From contig JAIUMG010000018.1 in assembly GCA_022565655.1 (NCBI GenBank), forward strand, positions 1 to 19,904: DNA of 19,904 nucleotides, given 5' to 3'. Below, piece after piece: positions 8,107-15,470 of this stretch; within the stretch, counting starts at the first letter, position 1, and each line of letters starts with the position of its first letter. The translations under genes were made by a program, and so were the position numbers. Under the pieces are notes generated by a model, which saw only the letters and a list, made by a program, of their open reading frames with translations, was not told the DNA's origin and ran no database searches. The stretch is from Alkalimonas sp. (GTDB lineage Bacteria > Pseudomonadota > Gammaproteobacteria > Enterobacterales > Alteromonadaceae).

Positions 8107-8115
8107 TGTTACAAT
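8107..8115 (+). promoter_or_regulatory. Candidate extended -10 for the mla operon
   Basis: TGTTACAAT is an extended -10 (TGn followed by TACAAT). It would start RNA near 8122 and leave a leader of about 90 bases before mlaF. The -35 position has no good match and overlaps the right arm of the inverted repeat ending at 8098. Confidence 0.4.
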
Positions 8116-8213
8116 AGAGAACTTGGTGGTTGAGTGACAACTGGCTCTGATTGAAAAGGGCGTAGGGCATGGGTATAGTGCCCGCCTTACTGAACAGCCG
8201 GTTCATCTGCAAT

Positions 8214-9026
8214 ATGGAGAATACATTGTCCGATTTTATCGTCGATATTCAAAATATGTCGTTTAGTCGTGGGGATAACCTGATTTATGACCGTATGAAT
8301 ATGACAGTGGCTCAAGGAAAGGTCACGGCCATTATGGGCCCGAGCGGTATTGGGAAAACCACCTTGTTGAAACTGATTGGTGGGCAACTGAAACCGGATA
8401 GCGGAGATATTTTATTTCGTGGTCGCTCGATTCCTAAGATGAACCGTTCAGAGCTCTATCAGACCCGCAAAGACATGAGCATGCTCTTTCAAAGTGGCGC
8501 ACTGTTCAGTGAGATGTCGGTCTTTGATAATGTTGCTTTCCCGATCCGCGAGCACACAAAGTTGCCGGAAAGCTTAATTAAAATCATGGTATTGATGAAG
8601 CTTGAAGCCGTTGGGTTGCGTGGCGCGCGTGATTTAATGCCTGCCGAGCTATCTGGTGGGATGGCCCGTCGGGCGGCCCTGGCCAGAGCGATCGCACTGG
8701 ATCCCCAGTTGATTATGTACGATGAGCCTTTTGCCGGGCAGGACCCCATCTCGATGGGTATAGTCGTCAAGCTGATACGTGCCTTGAACAATGCGTTGGG
8801 TCTGACCTCGGTGGTGGTATCGCACGATGTCACGGAAGTGATGAGCATTGCCGATTATGTCTATGTCGTGGCTGAAAAACATGTCATCGGTGAAGGGACG
8901 CCAGAGCAACTGCGTCAGCATGAATCGCCGCTGGTTCAGCAGTTTTTAAAAGGGGAAGCCGATGGTGCTGTGCCTTTTCACTATAAAGCGGCACCTTACG
9001 CCGATGAATTGATGGAGTTGTTGTAA
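8214..9026 (+). CDS. mlaF: MlaF, ATPase of the Mla phospholipid transporter
   Basis: A 270-residue ABC ATPase that powers the inner-membrane MlaFEDB complex, which keeps phospholipids out of the outer leaflet of the outer membrane. Walker A GPSGIGKTT is at 42-50, signature LSGGM at 146-150, Walker B LIMYDEP around 167-172 and switch His204. The start at 8214 matches the usual length (E. coli 269) and the usual beginning a few residues before the FxVxxMSFSRG strand. It has no visible ribosome binding site. An in-frame ATG at 8169 has AAGGG upstream but would add 15 residues and lies in a small hairpin (GGGCA/TGCCC, 8165-8183). First gene of the mla operon. Confidence 0.96.
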   Translation: MENTLSDFIVDIQNMSFSRGDNLIYDRMNMTVAQGKVTAIMGPSGIGKTTLLKLIGGQLKPDSGDILFRGRSIPKMNRSELYQTRKDMSMLFQSGALFSEMSVFDNVAFPIREHTKLPESLIKIMVLMKLEAVGLRGARDLMPAELSGGMARRAALARAIALDPQLIMYDEPFAGQDPISMGIVVKLIRALNNALGLTSVVVSHDVTEVMSIADYVYVVAEKHVIGEGTPEQLRQHESPLVQQFLKGEADGAVPFHYKAAPYADELMELL

Positions 9027-9808
9027 TGGTGTTGAAGCAATTACAGCGCATGGGAGCGGCCACGATTCACACCATTGCAGGATTAGGCCGGGCTGGCTTG
9101 ATGCTGCTTGGTGCCATCATTGGTAAACCAAGCTTTCGCAAAGGTGCCCCTTTACTGTTGAAGCAGTTGTATGTCGTCGGTGTGTTATCGCTGCTGATTA
9201 TCGTGGTCTCTGGTCTCTTTATTGGTATGGTATTGGCATTGCAAGGTTATACCGTGCTGGTGAAGTTTGGTGCCGAGCAAATGCTGGGCCCGTTGGTGGC
9301 GTTAAGCTTGCTTCGCGAGCTGGGGCCTGTGGTCACCGCATTACTGTTTGCCGGGCGTGCAGGCAGTGCTTTAACCGCAGAAATAGGCTTGATGAAAGCC
9401 ACTGAGCAGTTGTCGAGCATGGAAATGATGGCGGTCGATCCGTTACGACGTATCATTGCTCCCCGTTTCTGGGCTGGGGTGATCAGCATGCCGCTGTTGG
9501 CGATCATTTTTACTGCCGTTGGTATTCTCGGTGGTCATTTGGTTGGTGTCGATTGGTTGGGCGTGGATGCTGGCGGCTATTGGTCAGCGATGCAAGCCAA
9601 TGTTGACCTGTATCAGGATGTGTTCAATGGTATTATTAAAAGTATTGTATTTGCTTTTATCGTGATGTGGATTGCATTGCATAAAGGGTTTGATGCCATT
9701 CCAACTTCAGAAGGCATCAGTCGGGCTACCACTGAAACGGTGGTGACGGCATCGTTAGCCGTTCTGGCATTTGATTTCATATTAACAGCATTAATGTTTG
9801 GTGGATAA
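9026..9808 (+). CDS. mlaE: MlaE, permease of the Mla transporter
   Basis: A 260-residue inner-membrane permease, the same length as the E. coli protein. It forms the dimeric lipid channel beneath the MlaD ring. Hydrophobic segments are seen at about residues 50-75 (VLSLLIIVVSGLFIGMVLAL), 85-110, 145-170, 200-220 and 235-258. The LLRELGPVVTALLFAGRAGSA stretch, with the cytoplasmic EIGLMKATEQLSSMEMM helix after it, is the MlaE/YrbE signature that docks on the ATPase. The ATG overlaps the mlaF stop by one base (TAATG). Confidence 0.97.
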   Translation: MVLKQLQRMGAATIHTIAGLGRAGLMLLGAIIGKPSFRKGAPLLLKQLYVVGVLSLLIIVVSGLFIGMVLALQGYTVLVKFGAEQMLGPLVALSLLRELGPVVTALLFAGRAGSALTAEIGLMKATEQLSSMEMMAVDPLRRIIAPRFWAGVISMPLLAIIFTAVGILGGHLVGVDWLGVDAGGYWSAMQANVDLYQDVFNGIIKSIVFAFIVMWIALHKGFDAIPTSEGISRATTETVVTASLAVLAFDFILTALMFGG

Positions 9809-9809
9809 C

Positions 9810-10271
9810 ATGAGCACACGGAAAATTGAAATTTTAGTCGGGTTATTTGTGGCCATAGCCGTGGGTGCTTTTTTGATCCTGGCATTAAAAGTGGCCAATA
9901 CGGGCTTTGCAGGCTCGGGTGATACATACACACTCTATGCTGAGTTCGAAAATATTGGTGGTCTAAAAGCACGTTCACCGATCAAAGTCGGTGGTGTTGT
10001 GGTTGGTCGGGTGGCGGCGATTGAGCTGGATAAAAACTACTACACACCGAGAGTTCGTCTTGAGATTAGTCGGCAGTATGATAATTTTCCTGAAACCAGC
10101 TCGGTGGTAATTTTAACCTCTGGCTTGCTGGGTGAACAGTACCTTGGTATCCAGCCAGGCTTTATTGACGAAACCGTTCATATCCTCAAAGATGGCGATA
10201 TGATTGAAGACACTCGCTCAGCCATGGTGCTGGAAGAGTTAATCGGCCAGTTTTTATTTAATCGGGATTAA
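9810..10271 (+). CDS. mlaD: MlaD, MCE-domain lipid-binding subunit (short form)
   Basis: A 153-residue protein anchored by one N-terminal membrane segment (about 8-28, LVGLFVAIAVGAFLILAL) with a single periplasmic MCE domain (about 37-118). As a hexameric ring it passes phospholipids between MlaE and the periplasmic carrier MlaC. The pore-loop region reads SGLLGEQYLGI. The protein ends right after MVLEELIGQFLFNRD, so it lacks the disordered Gly/Pro-rich tail of about 30 residues in E. coli MlaD (183 residues). The stop is a clean TAA overlapping the mlaC ATG by one base, so this looks natural, not a frameshift. The start is one base after the mlaE stop. Confidence 0.96.
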   Translation: MSTRKIEILVGLFVAIAVGAFLILALKVANTGFAGSGDTYTLYAEFENIGGLKARSPIKVGGVVVGRVAAIELDKNYYTPRVRLEISRQYDNFPETSSVVILTSGLLGEQYLGIQPGFIDETVHILKDGDMIEDTRSAMVLEELIGQFLFNRD

Positions 10272-10933
10272 TGATGAAACTATTTAAATTATTTAGTCAG
10301 ATGACAGCGGCCCTCAGCTTGGTTCTTTCGCTTTCTGTAACGGCTGGCGAGGTGCAAAAATTTACTGACCCTTATGAAATGGTATCGGTGGTAGCGGATC
10401 AGGCCTTTACACGTTTGGCTGCGGAAAAAGATAATATTCTTGAGAACCCTGAGTTGATGCGCACCATGGTGAATGAAGAACTATTACCCTACATTGATGT
10501 GCGTTATGCTGCATTTCGGGTGATTGGCAACCATATTCGCAATACCACCGAAGAAGAGCGTGATGCGTTTGTAGTCGCTTTTCAGGAATACATGATCGCC
10601 ACCTATGCCGGCACCTTGACTTTGTATCGCGATCAGCAAGTCATTATTCAGCCCGGCCAGGATGTTGGAAATCGTCAGATTGCCACGGTCAGAGCCCGAG
10701 TGATCGATCCTGGTAAACCGGATATTGTCATTGAGTTTAAGCTACGCCGCCCAAGAGACTCTGAGTATTGGCAGGTGTTTGATATGGTGGCTGAAGGCAT
10801 CTCTTTACTGGATAGTAAACGGGCAGAGCTGGCTGGCATGATCCGTCAGCAAGGGTTAAGCCGGGTGACTGAATTGTTGCAAGAGCGGGCCAAGGCCCCC
10901 ATCGAACCGGCTGAACCTGCAGAAGGAGACTAA
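10271..10933 (+). CDS. mlaC: MlaC, periplasmic phospholipid carrier
   Basis: A 220-residue soluble periplasmic lipid shuttle that moves phospholipids between the outer-membrane MlaA-porin complex and MlaFEDB. A signal peptide occupies residues 1-25 (cleavage expected after SVTA). The mature part shows the family phrases LPYIDVRYAAFRVIG, FQEYMIATYAGTL and YWQVFDMVAEGISLL. The C-terminal tail is Glu/Pro/Ala rich. The start is one of two adjacent ATG codons (10271 or 10274), the first overlapping the mlaD stop. MlaA is not in the window, which is normal because it is usually encoded elsewhere. Confidence 0.96.
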   Translation: MMKLFKLFSQMTAALSLVLSLSVTAGEVQKFTDPYEMVSVVADQAFTRLAAEKDNILENPELMRTMVNEELLPYIDVRYAAFRVIGNHIRNTTEEERDAFVVAFQEYMIATYAGTLTLYRDQQVIIQPGQDVGNRQIATVRARVIDPGKPDIVIEFKLRRPRDSEYWQVFDMVAEGISLLDSKRAELAGMIRQQGLSRVTELLQERAKAPIEPAEPAEGD

Positions 10934-10936
10934 TGG

Positions 10937-11236
10937 GTGCTGCGTATTGAACAAGAGCAACAACGACTGGTTTTTAGTGGTACGCTCGATAGAACCAGTC
11001 TGCTGGCTTACTGGCCTTTTAAGCTATTAAGCCGGATGTCTGGTCAGGTTGTATTTGATTTTAATCAACTAAGCTCGATCGATACGGCTGGCCTTGCCTG
11101 GCTTTTAAAACAATTAGCGCTTGCCAGACAAGGGGGCTTGGTGGTTCAATTGCAGCATGTACCTTCTCAATTACGCTCATTGGCCGAAGTAACGGATGTA
11201 CTTCCATTACTGCCAATCAGTGATACAACAGAGTAA
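10937..11236 (+). CDS. mlaB: MlaB, STAS-domain subunit of the Mla transporter
   Basis: A 99-residue STAS-domain protein that binds MlaF in the cytoplasm and supports assembly and activity of the transporter. The diagnostic part is LSSIDTAGLAWLLKQLA (about 45-61). Thr50 of the DTAG motif corresponds to the residue needed for MlaF contact in E. coli. The start is GTG at 10937, with a strong AGGAG at 10924-10928 eight bases upstream. An ATG at 10933 in another frame, overlapping the mlaC stop, opens a five-codon reading frame across this start. The family is short and variable, so position in the operon adds much to the call. Confidence 0.93.
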   Translation: MLRIEQEQQRLVFSGTLDRTSLLAYWPFKLLSRMSGQVVFDFNQLSSIDTAGLAWLLKQLALARQGGLVVQLQHVPSQLRSLAEVTDVLPLLPISDTTE

Positions 11237-11239
11237 TTC

Positions 11240-11497
11240 ATGGATATTCAACAAATCGAACAGCTTTTACAGGAACAATTGCAGCTGTCTGACGTCAAAG
11301 TCAGCGCAGACGGTTCTCACTATTCGGTGACCGCCGTGGGTGATTGCTTTGCTGATGTCAGCCGTGTCAAGCAGCAACAAATGATTTATAGCCCTTTGAT
11401 GGCGGCAATTCAGGATGGCAGTATTCATGCCGTTTCTATTCGTACCTTTACACCAGAGCAATGGCGTAGAGAAAAACTACTTAACTCATCGATGTAA
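11240..11497 (+). CDS. ibaG: IbaG, BolA-family protein
   Basis: An 85-residue BolA-like protein. IbaG pairs with monothiol glutaredoxin to hold or pass a [2Fe-2S] cluster and is linked to acid stress and envelope maintenance. The BolA core is visible: SRVKQQQMIYSPLM, then IHAVSIRTFTPEQW with the invariant His63. A cysteine (Cys36) sits in the variable loop where some BolA proteins place a cluster ligand. It begins three bases after mlaB and ends six before murA, its standard neighbours. Confidence 0.95.
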   Translation: MDIQQIEQLLQEQLQLSDVKVSADGSHYSVTAVGDCFADVSRVKQQQMIYSPLMAAIQDGSIHAVSIRTFTPEQWRREKLLNSSM

Positions 11498-11503
11498 AAA
11501 CCT

Positions 11504-12757
11504 ATGCAACAATTCTTAGTGACCGGTGGTGCTGAACTACGTGGCGAGGTAACCATTTCCGGTGCCAAGAACGCAGCCTTACCTATTTTATTTGCCAGTA
11601 TTTTATCGGAAGGCGAAGTTATCATTGATAACGTGCCAGAACTGAAAGATATTGATACCACCTTTAAGTTGCTCTGCTTATTCGGTGCCACCGTTCAACG
11701 TGATGGCAGCAGCGTCACCATAAATGCAAGCTCGATCCACAGCCAGGTCGCTTCGTATGATTTGGTCAAGACCATGCGAGCTTCCATTCTGGCTTTAGGG
11801 CCTTTGCTGAGCCGTTTTGGTCAGGCCGAAGTGTCTTTGCCAGGCGGCTGTGCCATTGGTGCCCGCCCCGTTAATTTGCACATTGACGGCTTACGCAAAA
11901 TGGGCGCTGATATCACGGTTGAAAATGGCTATATTAAAGCCAAAGCCAGCCGTTTAAAGGCTGCCCATATTGTGATGGATATGGTGAGTGTGACTGGCAC
12001 GGAAAACCTGATGGCAGCAGCGGTATTGGCTGATGGAGTGACGGTGATAGAAAATGCCGCCCGTGAGCCTGAAGTGACGGACTTAGCGCATTTTCTGAAT
12101 ACCTTAGGCGCCAAAATTACTGGTGCAGGTACTGATACCATTCGTATTGAAGGGGTTCGATGCCTGCAGGGCGGCCGCTATCGCGTGCTGCCTGATCGTA
12201 TTGAAACCGGAACCTTTCTGGTGGCTGCAGCCGTCACTGGTGGTGACGTAACCTGCCTTAATGCTCAGCCTAGCGAGCTGGAAGTGGTGCTGGATAAGTT
12301 ACGTGAAGCCGGAGCGGATATCAGTACGGGGGAAGACTGGATCCGGTTGAATATGACCGGTAGAACCTTAAAAGCGGTGCAAGTCAAAACAGTGCCTCAC
12401 CCAGGCTTTCCTACTGATATGCAAGCGCAATTTACTGTATTGAATGTGGTCGCTCAAGGCGTTGGTACCGTGACAGAGACCATTTTTGAGAATCGATTTA
12501 TGCACGTCCCTGAATTGCAACGGATGGGTGCTCGTATCCAGCTCGAAGGCAATACAGCCGTGTGTCAGCACACCGAGCAGCTGACGGCGGCCCAGGTCAT
12601 GGCCACTGATTTGCGTGCGTCAGCCAGTCTGGTGATTGCGGGCCTGGTCGCAGAAGGAACCACGGTGGTTGATCGGATTTATCACATTGATCGTGGCTAT
12701 GAGCGCATTGAAGATAAACTGATGGGGCTTGGAGCAACCATTAAACGCACTGGCTAA
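11504..12757 (+). CDS. murA: MurA, UDP-GlcNAc enolpyruvyl transferase
   Basis: A 417-residue cytoplasmic enzyme (E. coli 419) that transfers enolpyruvate from PEP to UDP-N-acetylglucosamine, the first committed step of peptidoglycan synthesis. Lys22 is in ISGAKNAALP. The catalytic loop has Cys116 in LPGGCAIGARP; a Cys here is the residue alkylated by fosfomycin, so sensitivity at the target is expected. Later family phrases are present: PHPGFPTDMQAQ, FENRFMHVPELQRMGA and DRIYHIDRGYERIE. No clear ribosome binding site precedes the ATG, so translation may be coupled to ibaG. Downstream, murA converges on degS with only 25 bases between and no clear terminator. Confidence 0.98.
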   Translation: MQQFLVTGGAELRGEVTISGAKNAALPILFASILSEGEVIIDNVPELKDIDTTFKLLCLFGATVQRDGSSVTINASSIHSQVASYDLVKTMRASILALGPLLSRFGQAEVSLPGGCAIGARPVNLHIDGLRKMGADITVENGYIKAKASRLKAAHIVMDMVSVTGTENLMAAAVLADGVTVIENAAREPEVTDLAHFLNTLGAKITGAGTDTIRIEGVRCLQGGRYRVLPDRIETGTFLVAAAVTGGDVTCLNAQPSELEVVLDKLREAGADISTGEDWIRLNMTGRTLKAVQVKTVPHPGFPTDMQAQFTVLNVVAQGVGTVTETIFENRFMHVPELQRMGARIQLEGNTAVCQHTEQLTAAQVMATDLRASASLVIAGLVAEGTTVVDRIYHIDRGYERIEDKLMGLGATIKRTG

Positions 12758-12782
12758 TGCATTCAGCTAGCTGGATACCGCC

Positions 12783-13865
12783 TTAGTTGCGTAATTCGCG
12801 GATTAAGGTGGGTATCACCATGCGCTCGTTGTTACGTTTAATGGTGAGCTTGACCGTTGTATCCGGGGGCGTTTCTGCAATCATATTGAGAGCGTGCTGC
12901 GTGCTGGTAAAGCGGTTTCCATCGATCTCCAGCAAGATATCATTCACCTGCAACCCTGCTTCCGCAGCTGGGCTGTAGGGGCTTATAGACGTTAGTAATA
13001 CGCCATACAGAGGCTGCCCGGTTGATATTAAACGATCACCCGCTGCATTGATGACAGGGTCGCCAGATACCCCTAAATGCCCTCTGAGCACCCGCCCGTG
13101 CTGAATGAGTTTCTCCATCACGCGATGAGCCAATTTGTATGGCACCGCAAAGAAAATACCTTGTACATCCTGGCTCTGACGCTGGAAGGTGGCTGCATTA
13201 ATACCCACCAGGGTGCCATTGCTATTGACCAAAGCTCCGCCGGAGTTGCCAGCGTTAATGGCAGCATCCATCCGCATAAAGTCAAAATAACCGCGTGAGC
13301 TCAGGCCATCATTGCCATTGGCACTGATGATACCTTGCGTGACGGTTTGGCCTAAATTCAGTGGATTACCAATCGCCAATACAACATCACCCACCTGAGG
13401 GTCAATCTGGGGATCCTGAGGTATCGCTGGCAGGTTATCTGCTTCGACATACAATAAAGCTAAATCGGTTAGCTCATCCTGGCCAATCAATACTGCTTCC
13501 AGCCAGCGGCCATCTTGCAACGCGACTTCAATGTGATCCGCACCGTAAACAACATGGTGATTGGTTAAAATGTAACCTTGTGCGCTCATGATGACACCAG
13601 AGCCAAGCTCTTGTCGCTCCACCGTCCGGGTTCTTAGCGAGCGCGGGTGATTAATGGTGGTACGGGTATATACATTGACCACTGAAGGGGCAGCCATTCG
13701 AACTGCACGAGCATAAGAGACTGGGGATTGCTTTTGCTGCTCTTCCGTTAACGTAGGGCTGGGCAGTTGAAAATTGATGTACTGTGGGAAAAACAGCAGT
13801 AAAACCAGCGCGAGCGCCAGGCCATAAGCGATACTTCGTAACACAAAGAAAATAATCTTAAGCAC
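12783..13865 (-). CDS. degS: DegS-type membrane-anchored serine protease
   Basis: A 360-residue site-1 protease of the sigma-E pathway. Its PDZ domain senses C-termini of misfolded outer-membrane proteins and it then cuts the anti-sigma factor RseA in the periplasm. There is an N-terminal membrane anchor (about 4-26), a trypsin-like domain with His104 (TNHHV), Asp134 (LTDLAL) and Ser208 (NAGNSGGAL), and one PDZ domain (about 265-350). The start is GTG at 13865, chosen because it gives the family length (E. coli 355) and aligns with the FVKLLRS-type beginning. ATG codons at 13907 and 13916 are in frame but no start has a good ribosome binding site. RseA/RseB are not in the window. The pseudomonad name is algW. 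Confidence 0.93.
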   Translation of the reverse strand: MLKIIFFVLRSIAYGLALALVLLLFFPQYINFQLPSPTLTEEQQKQSPVSYARAVRMAAPSVVNVYTRTTINHPRSLRTRTVERQELGSGVIMSAQGYILTNHHVVYGADHIEVALQDGRWLEAVLIGQDELTDLALLYVEADNLPAIPQDPQIDPQVGDVVLAIGNPLNLGQTVTQGIISANGNDGLSSRGYFDFMRMDAAINAGNSGGALVNSNGTLVGINAATFQRQSQDVQGIFFAVPYKLAHRVMEKLIQHGRVLRGHLGVSGDPVINAAGDRLISTGQPLYGVLLTSISPYSPAAEAGLQVNDILLEIDGNRFTSTQHALNMIAETPPDTTVKLTIKRNNERMVIPTLIRELRN

Positions 13866-13917
13866 GGGCGTCTGACTAGCTGATTCCGAATGGCCTAAGC
13901 ATAACATCAATTGCATT

Positions 13918-13948
13918 AAAGCAGTAGCCAGAAAGCGACTACTGCTTT
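13918..13948 (-). terminator. Hairpin terminator between degQ and degS
   Basis: AAAGCAGTAG at 13918-13927 and CTACTGCTTT at 13939-13948 form a perfect 10-bp stem with an 11-base loop. It lies 14 bases after the degQ stop on the minus strand. In that direction the U-tract is short (UUU then AAUG). In the plus direction the stem is followed by a better T-rich stretch (GTTTGTT). It is therefore probably a bidirectional terminator of moderate strength. Confidence 0.6.
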
Positions 13949-13962
13949 GTTTGTTATGACGA

Positions 13963-15324
13963 TTAGCGGATCAGCACATACAGGGTTTGGTTACCGCGCT
14001 GGATATTCAGGGCAATGACACCACGCTGTTCCTGCAATGATTTTCTCAGCTCTGCCAGGTTATGCACACGTTGTCGGTTCACACCGATGATGACGTCGTC
14101 TTTTTCCAGCCCTAAACGTGCTGCCGGGGCACCGCGTTCCAGTTCGCTGATCAGGACGCCGGCTTTACCATCTTGAGTTTGGTCATTCAGTAAAGTCGCA
14201 CCCTCCAGCATGGGGTGGATGACATTGGCGGCAACCTGCGTATGTTCGGCCCGACCTAAAGTAACGTCGATATCCAGCGTCTTGCCATCACGCAATACCG
14301 ACAAGCGGACATCCCGCCCGGCACCGAGGGTGGCAATCTTAGCGCGCAATTCGCGGAAATTGATGATGCGATTGCCATTCATGCCAACAATGACATCACC
14401 CGATTGCAACCCTGCCTCTTCAGCGGCTGAATTTGGCAGTACCTCATTGACAAAAGCGCCTTGGCTGACGGGTAAGTTCATCGCTTCAGTCAGCTCAGAG
14501 GAGACATCAATACCACGAATGCCCAAGCTACCCCGGCGAATTTCACCAAACTCGATCATTTGATCGATCAGGCTCTTCATCATGTTGGATGGAATGGCGA
14601 AACCGATACCGACATTGCCGCCATGGGGCCCGAGGATAGCAGTATTAATGCCAATCAGCTCGCCACGTAAATTCACCAAGGCACCACCTGAGTTACCGCT
14701 ATTGATGGCAGCATCGGTCTGAATAAAGTCTTCATACCCTTCCAAGCCCAGGTTGCCCCTGCCCAAAGCACTGACAATCCCCGAAGTGACTGTTTGGCCC
14801 AAACCAAACGGGTTGCCAATGGCAATGGCAAAGTCGCCGACCCGAAGTTCATCAGAGTTTCCAAGCGGCAAGGCCACCAGGTTGTCCGCTTCAATCTGCA
14901 ACAGGGCGATATCGCTTTCTGGGTCTTCACCTAACTTTTTGGCTTTGTAGGTTCGGCCATCTTGCAGGTTGATCACAATATCACTGGCATCACGGATCAC
15001 ATGAGCATTGGTGACAATGTAGCCTTGTTCAGCATGAATAATGACGCCCGAACCTAGCCCTCTGAAGGGGCGTTCTTCGCGAAACTCGCCAGGCACACGA
15101 GGCCCAAAAAAGTGGCGAAAAGCATCAGGCATGCGTTGGCGAACCTCTCGGCTGCCTTGTACGGAAATATTAACCACGGCTGGCGTGGCCTGTTCCAGCA
15201 TCGGGGCCAGTGTTGGCATGTCACCCTCACTGGCTTGAATTAAAGGGATATTAGCTTGAGCCAGTCCGATAGTCAGGCAGAGCGCAGCAATCAAACTGGT
15301 GATGGACATAACCGCAGGTTTCAT
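13963..15324 (-). CDS. degQ: DegQ/DegP-family (Do) periplasmic protease-chaperone
   Basis: A 453-residue periplasmic HtrA protease that degrades or refolds damaged envelope proteins. A signal peptide covers about residues 1-24 (cleavage after AQA). The triad is His108 (VTNAHV), Asp138 (ESDIAL) and Ser212 (NSGNSGGAL). Two PDZ domains follow (about 255-345 and 365-450), as in Do-type enzymes. The length and short LA loop after the N-terminus fit DegQ (455) better than E. coli DegP, but mucD/degP naming is also defensible. AAGGAGAT sits about nine bases before the ATG. The degQ-then-degS order matches enteric chromosomes, and a hairpin separates the two. Confidence 0.94.
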   Translation of the reverse strand: MKPAVMSITSLIAALCLTIGLAQANIPLIQASEGDMPTLAPMLEQATPAVVNISVQGSREVRQRMPDAFRHFFGPRVPGEFREERPFRGLGSGVIIHAEQGYIVTNAHVIRDASDIVINLQDGRTYKAKKLGEDPESDIALLQIEADNLVALPLGNSDELRVGDFAIAIGNPFGLGQTVTSGIVSALGRGNLGLEGYEDFIQTDAAINSGNSGGALVNLRGELIGINTAILGPHGGNVGIGFAIPSNMMKSLIDQMIEFGEIRRGSLGIRGIDVSSELTEAMNLPVSQGAFVNEVLPNSAAEEAGLQSGDVIVGMNGNRIINFRELRAKIATLGAGRDVRLSVLRDGKTLDIDVTLGRAEHTQVAANVIHPMLEGATLLNDQTQDGKAGVLISELERGAPAARLGLEKDDVIIGVNRQRVHNLAELRKSLQEQRGVIALNIQRGNQTLYVLIR

Positions 15325-15365
15325 AAATGAACATCTCCTTCAAACATACTGAGCATATAGCCTGC

Positions 15366-15400
15366 TGCATTGACATTACGAGTATATCGGCGTCAATGCA
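15366..15400. repeat. Perfect 9-bp inverted repeat upstream of degQ
   Basis: TGCATTGAC at 15366-15374 is exactly mirrored by GTCAATGCA at 15392-15400, with a 17-base spacer. It lies 42 bases before the degQ ATG. It would be in the transcribed leader if the promoter candidate at 15436-15462 is real. It may be a DNA operator or an RNA hairpin near the ribosome binding site. It lacks a T-run, so a terminator for zapG is less likely. Confidence 0.5.
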
Positions 15401-15435
15401 TCAGGGCGTTGGTATACATGATTCAGAATGAAGAT

Positions 15436-15462
15436 AAAGATACTCAGCGCGAAAAAAAGTTC
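15436..15462 (-). promoter_or_regulatory. Candidate sigma-E-type promoter for degQ
   Basis: On the minus strand, GAACTT (15457-15462) is followed after 16 bases by TCTTT (15436-15440). The -35 matches the sigma-E core GAACTT and the spacing is right, but the -10 only keeps the TC start of the TCnnA pattern. RNA would begin near 15428, about 100 bases before degQ. The site lies just past the zapG stop. Envelope-stress control of a Do protease would make biological sense, but the match is partial. Confidence 0.35.
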
Positions 15463-15470
15463 AACATGGC

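Noticed and set aside
8119..8150. GAACTT upstream of mlaF resembling a sigma-E -35
   Set aside because: The only TCTGA-type -10 downstream is about 21 bases away, beyond the 15-17 base spacing that sigma-E uses.
13866..13916. Longer DegS start at ATG 13916 or 13907
   Set aside because: It would place 14-17 polar residues before the anchor, exceed the family length and begin two bases from the terminator hairpin. It is not fully excluded, since no candidate start has a good ribosome binding site.
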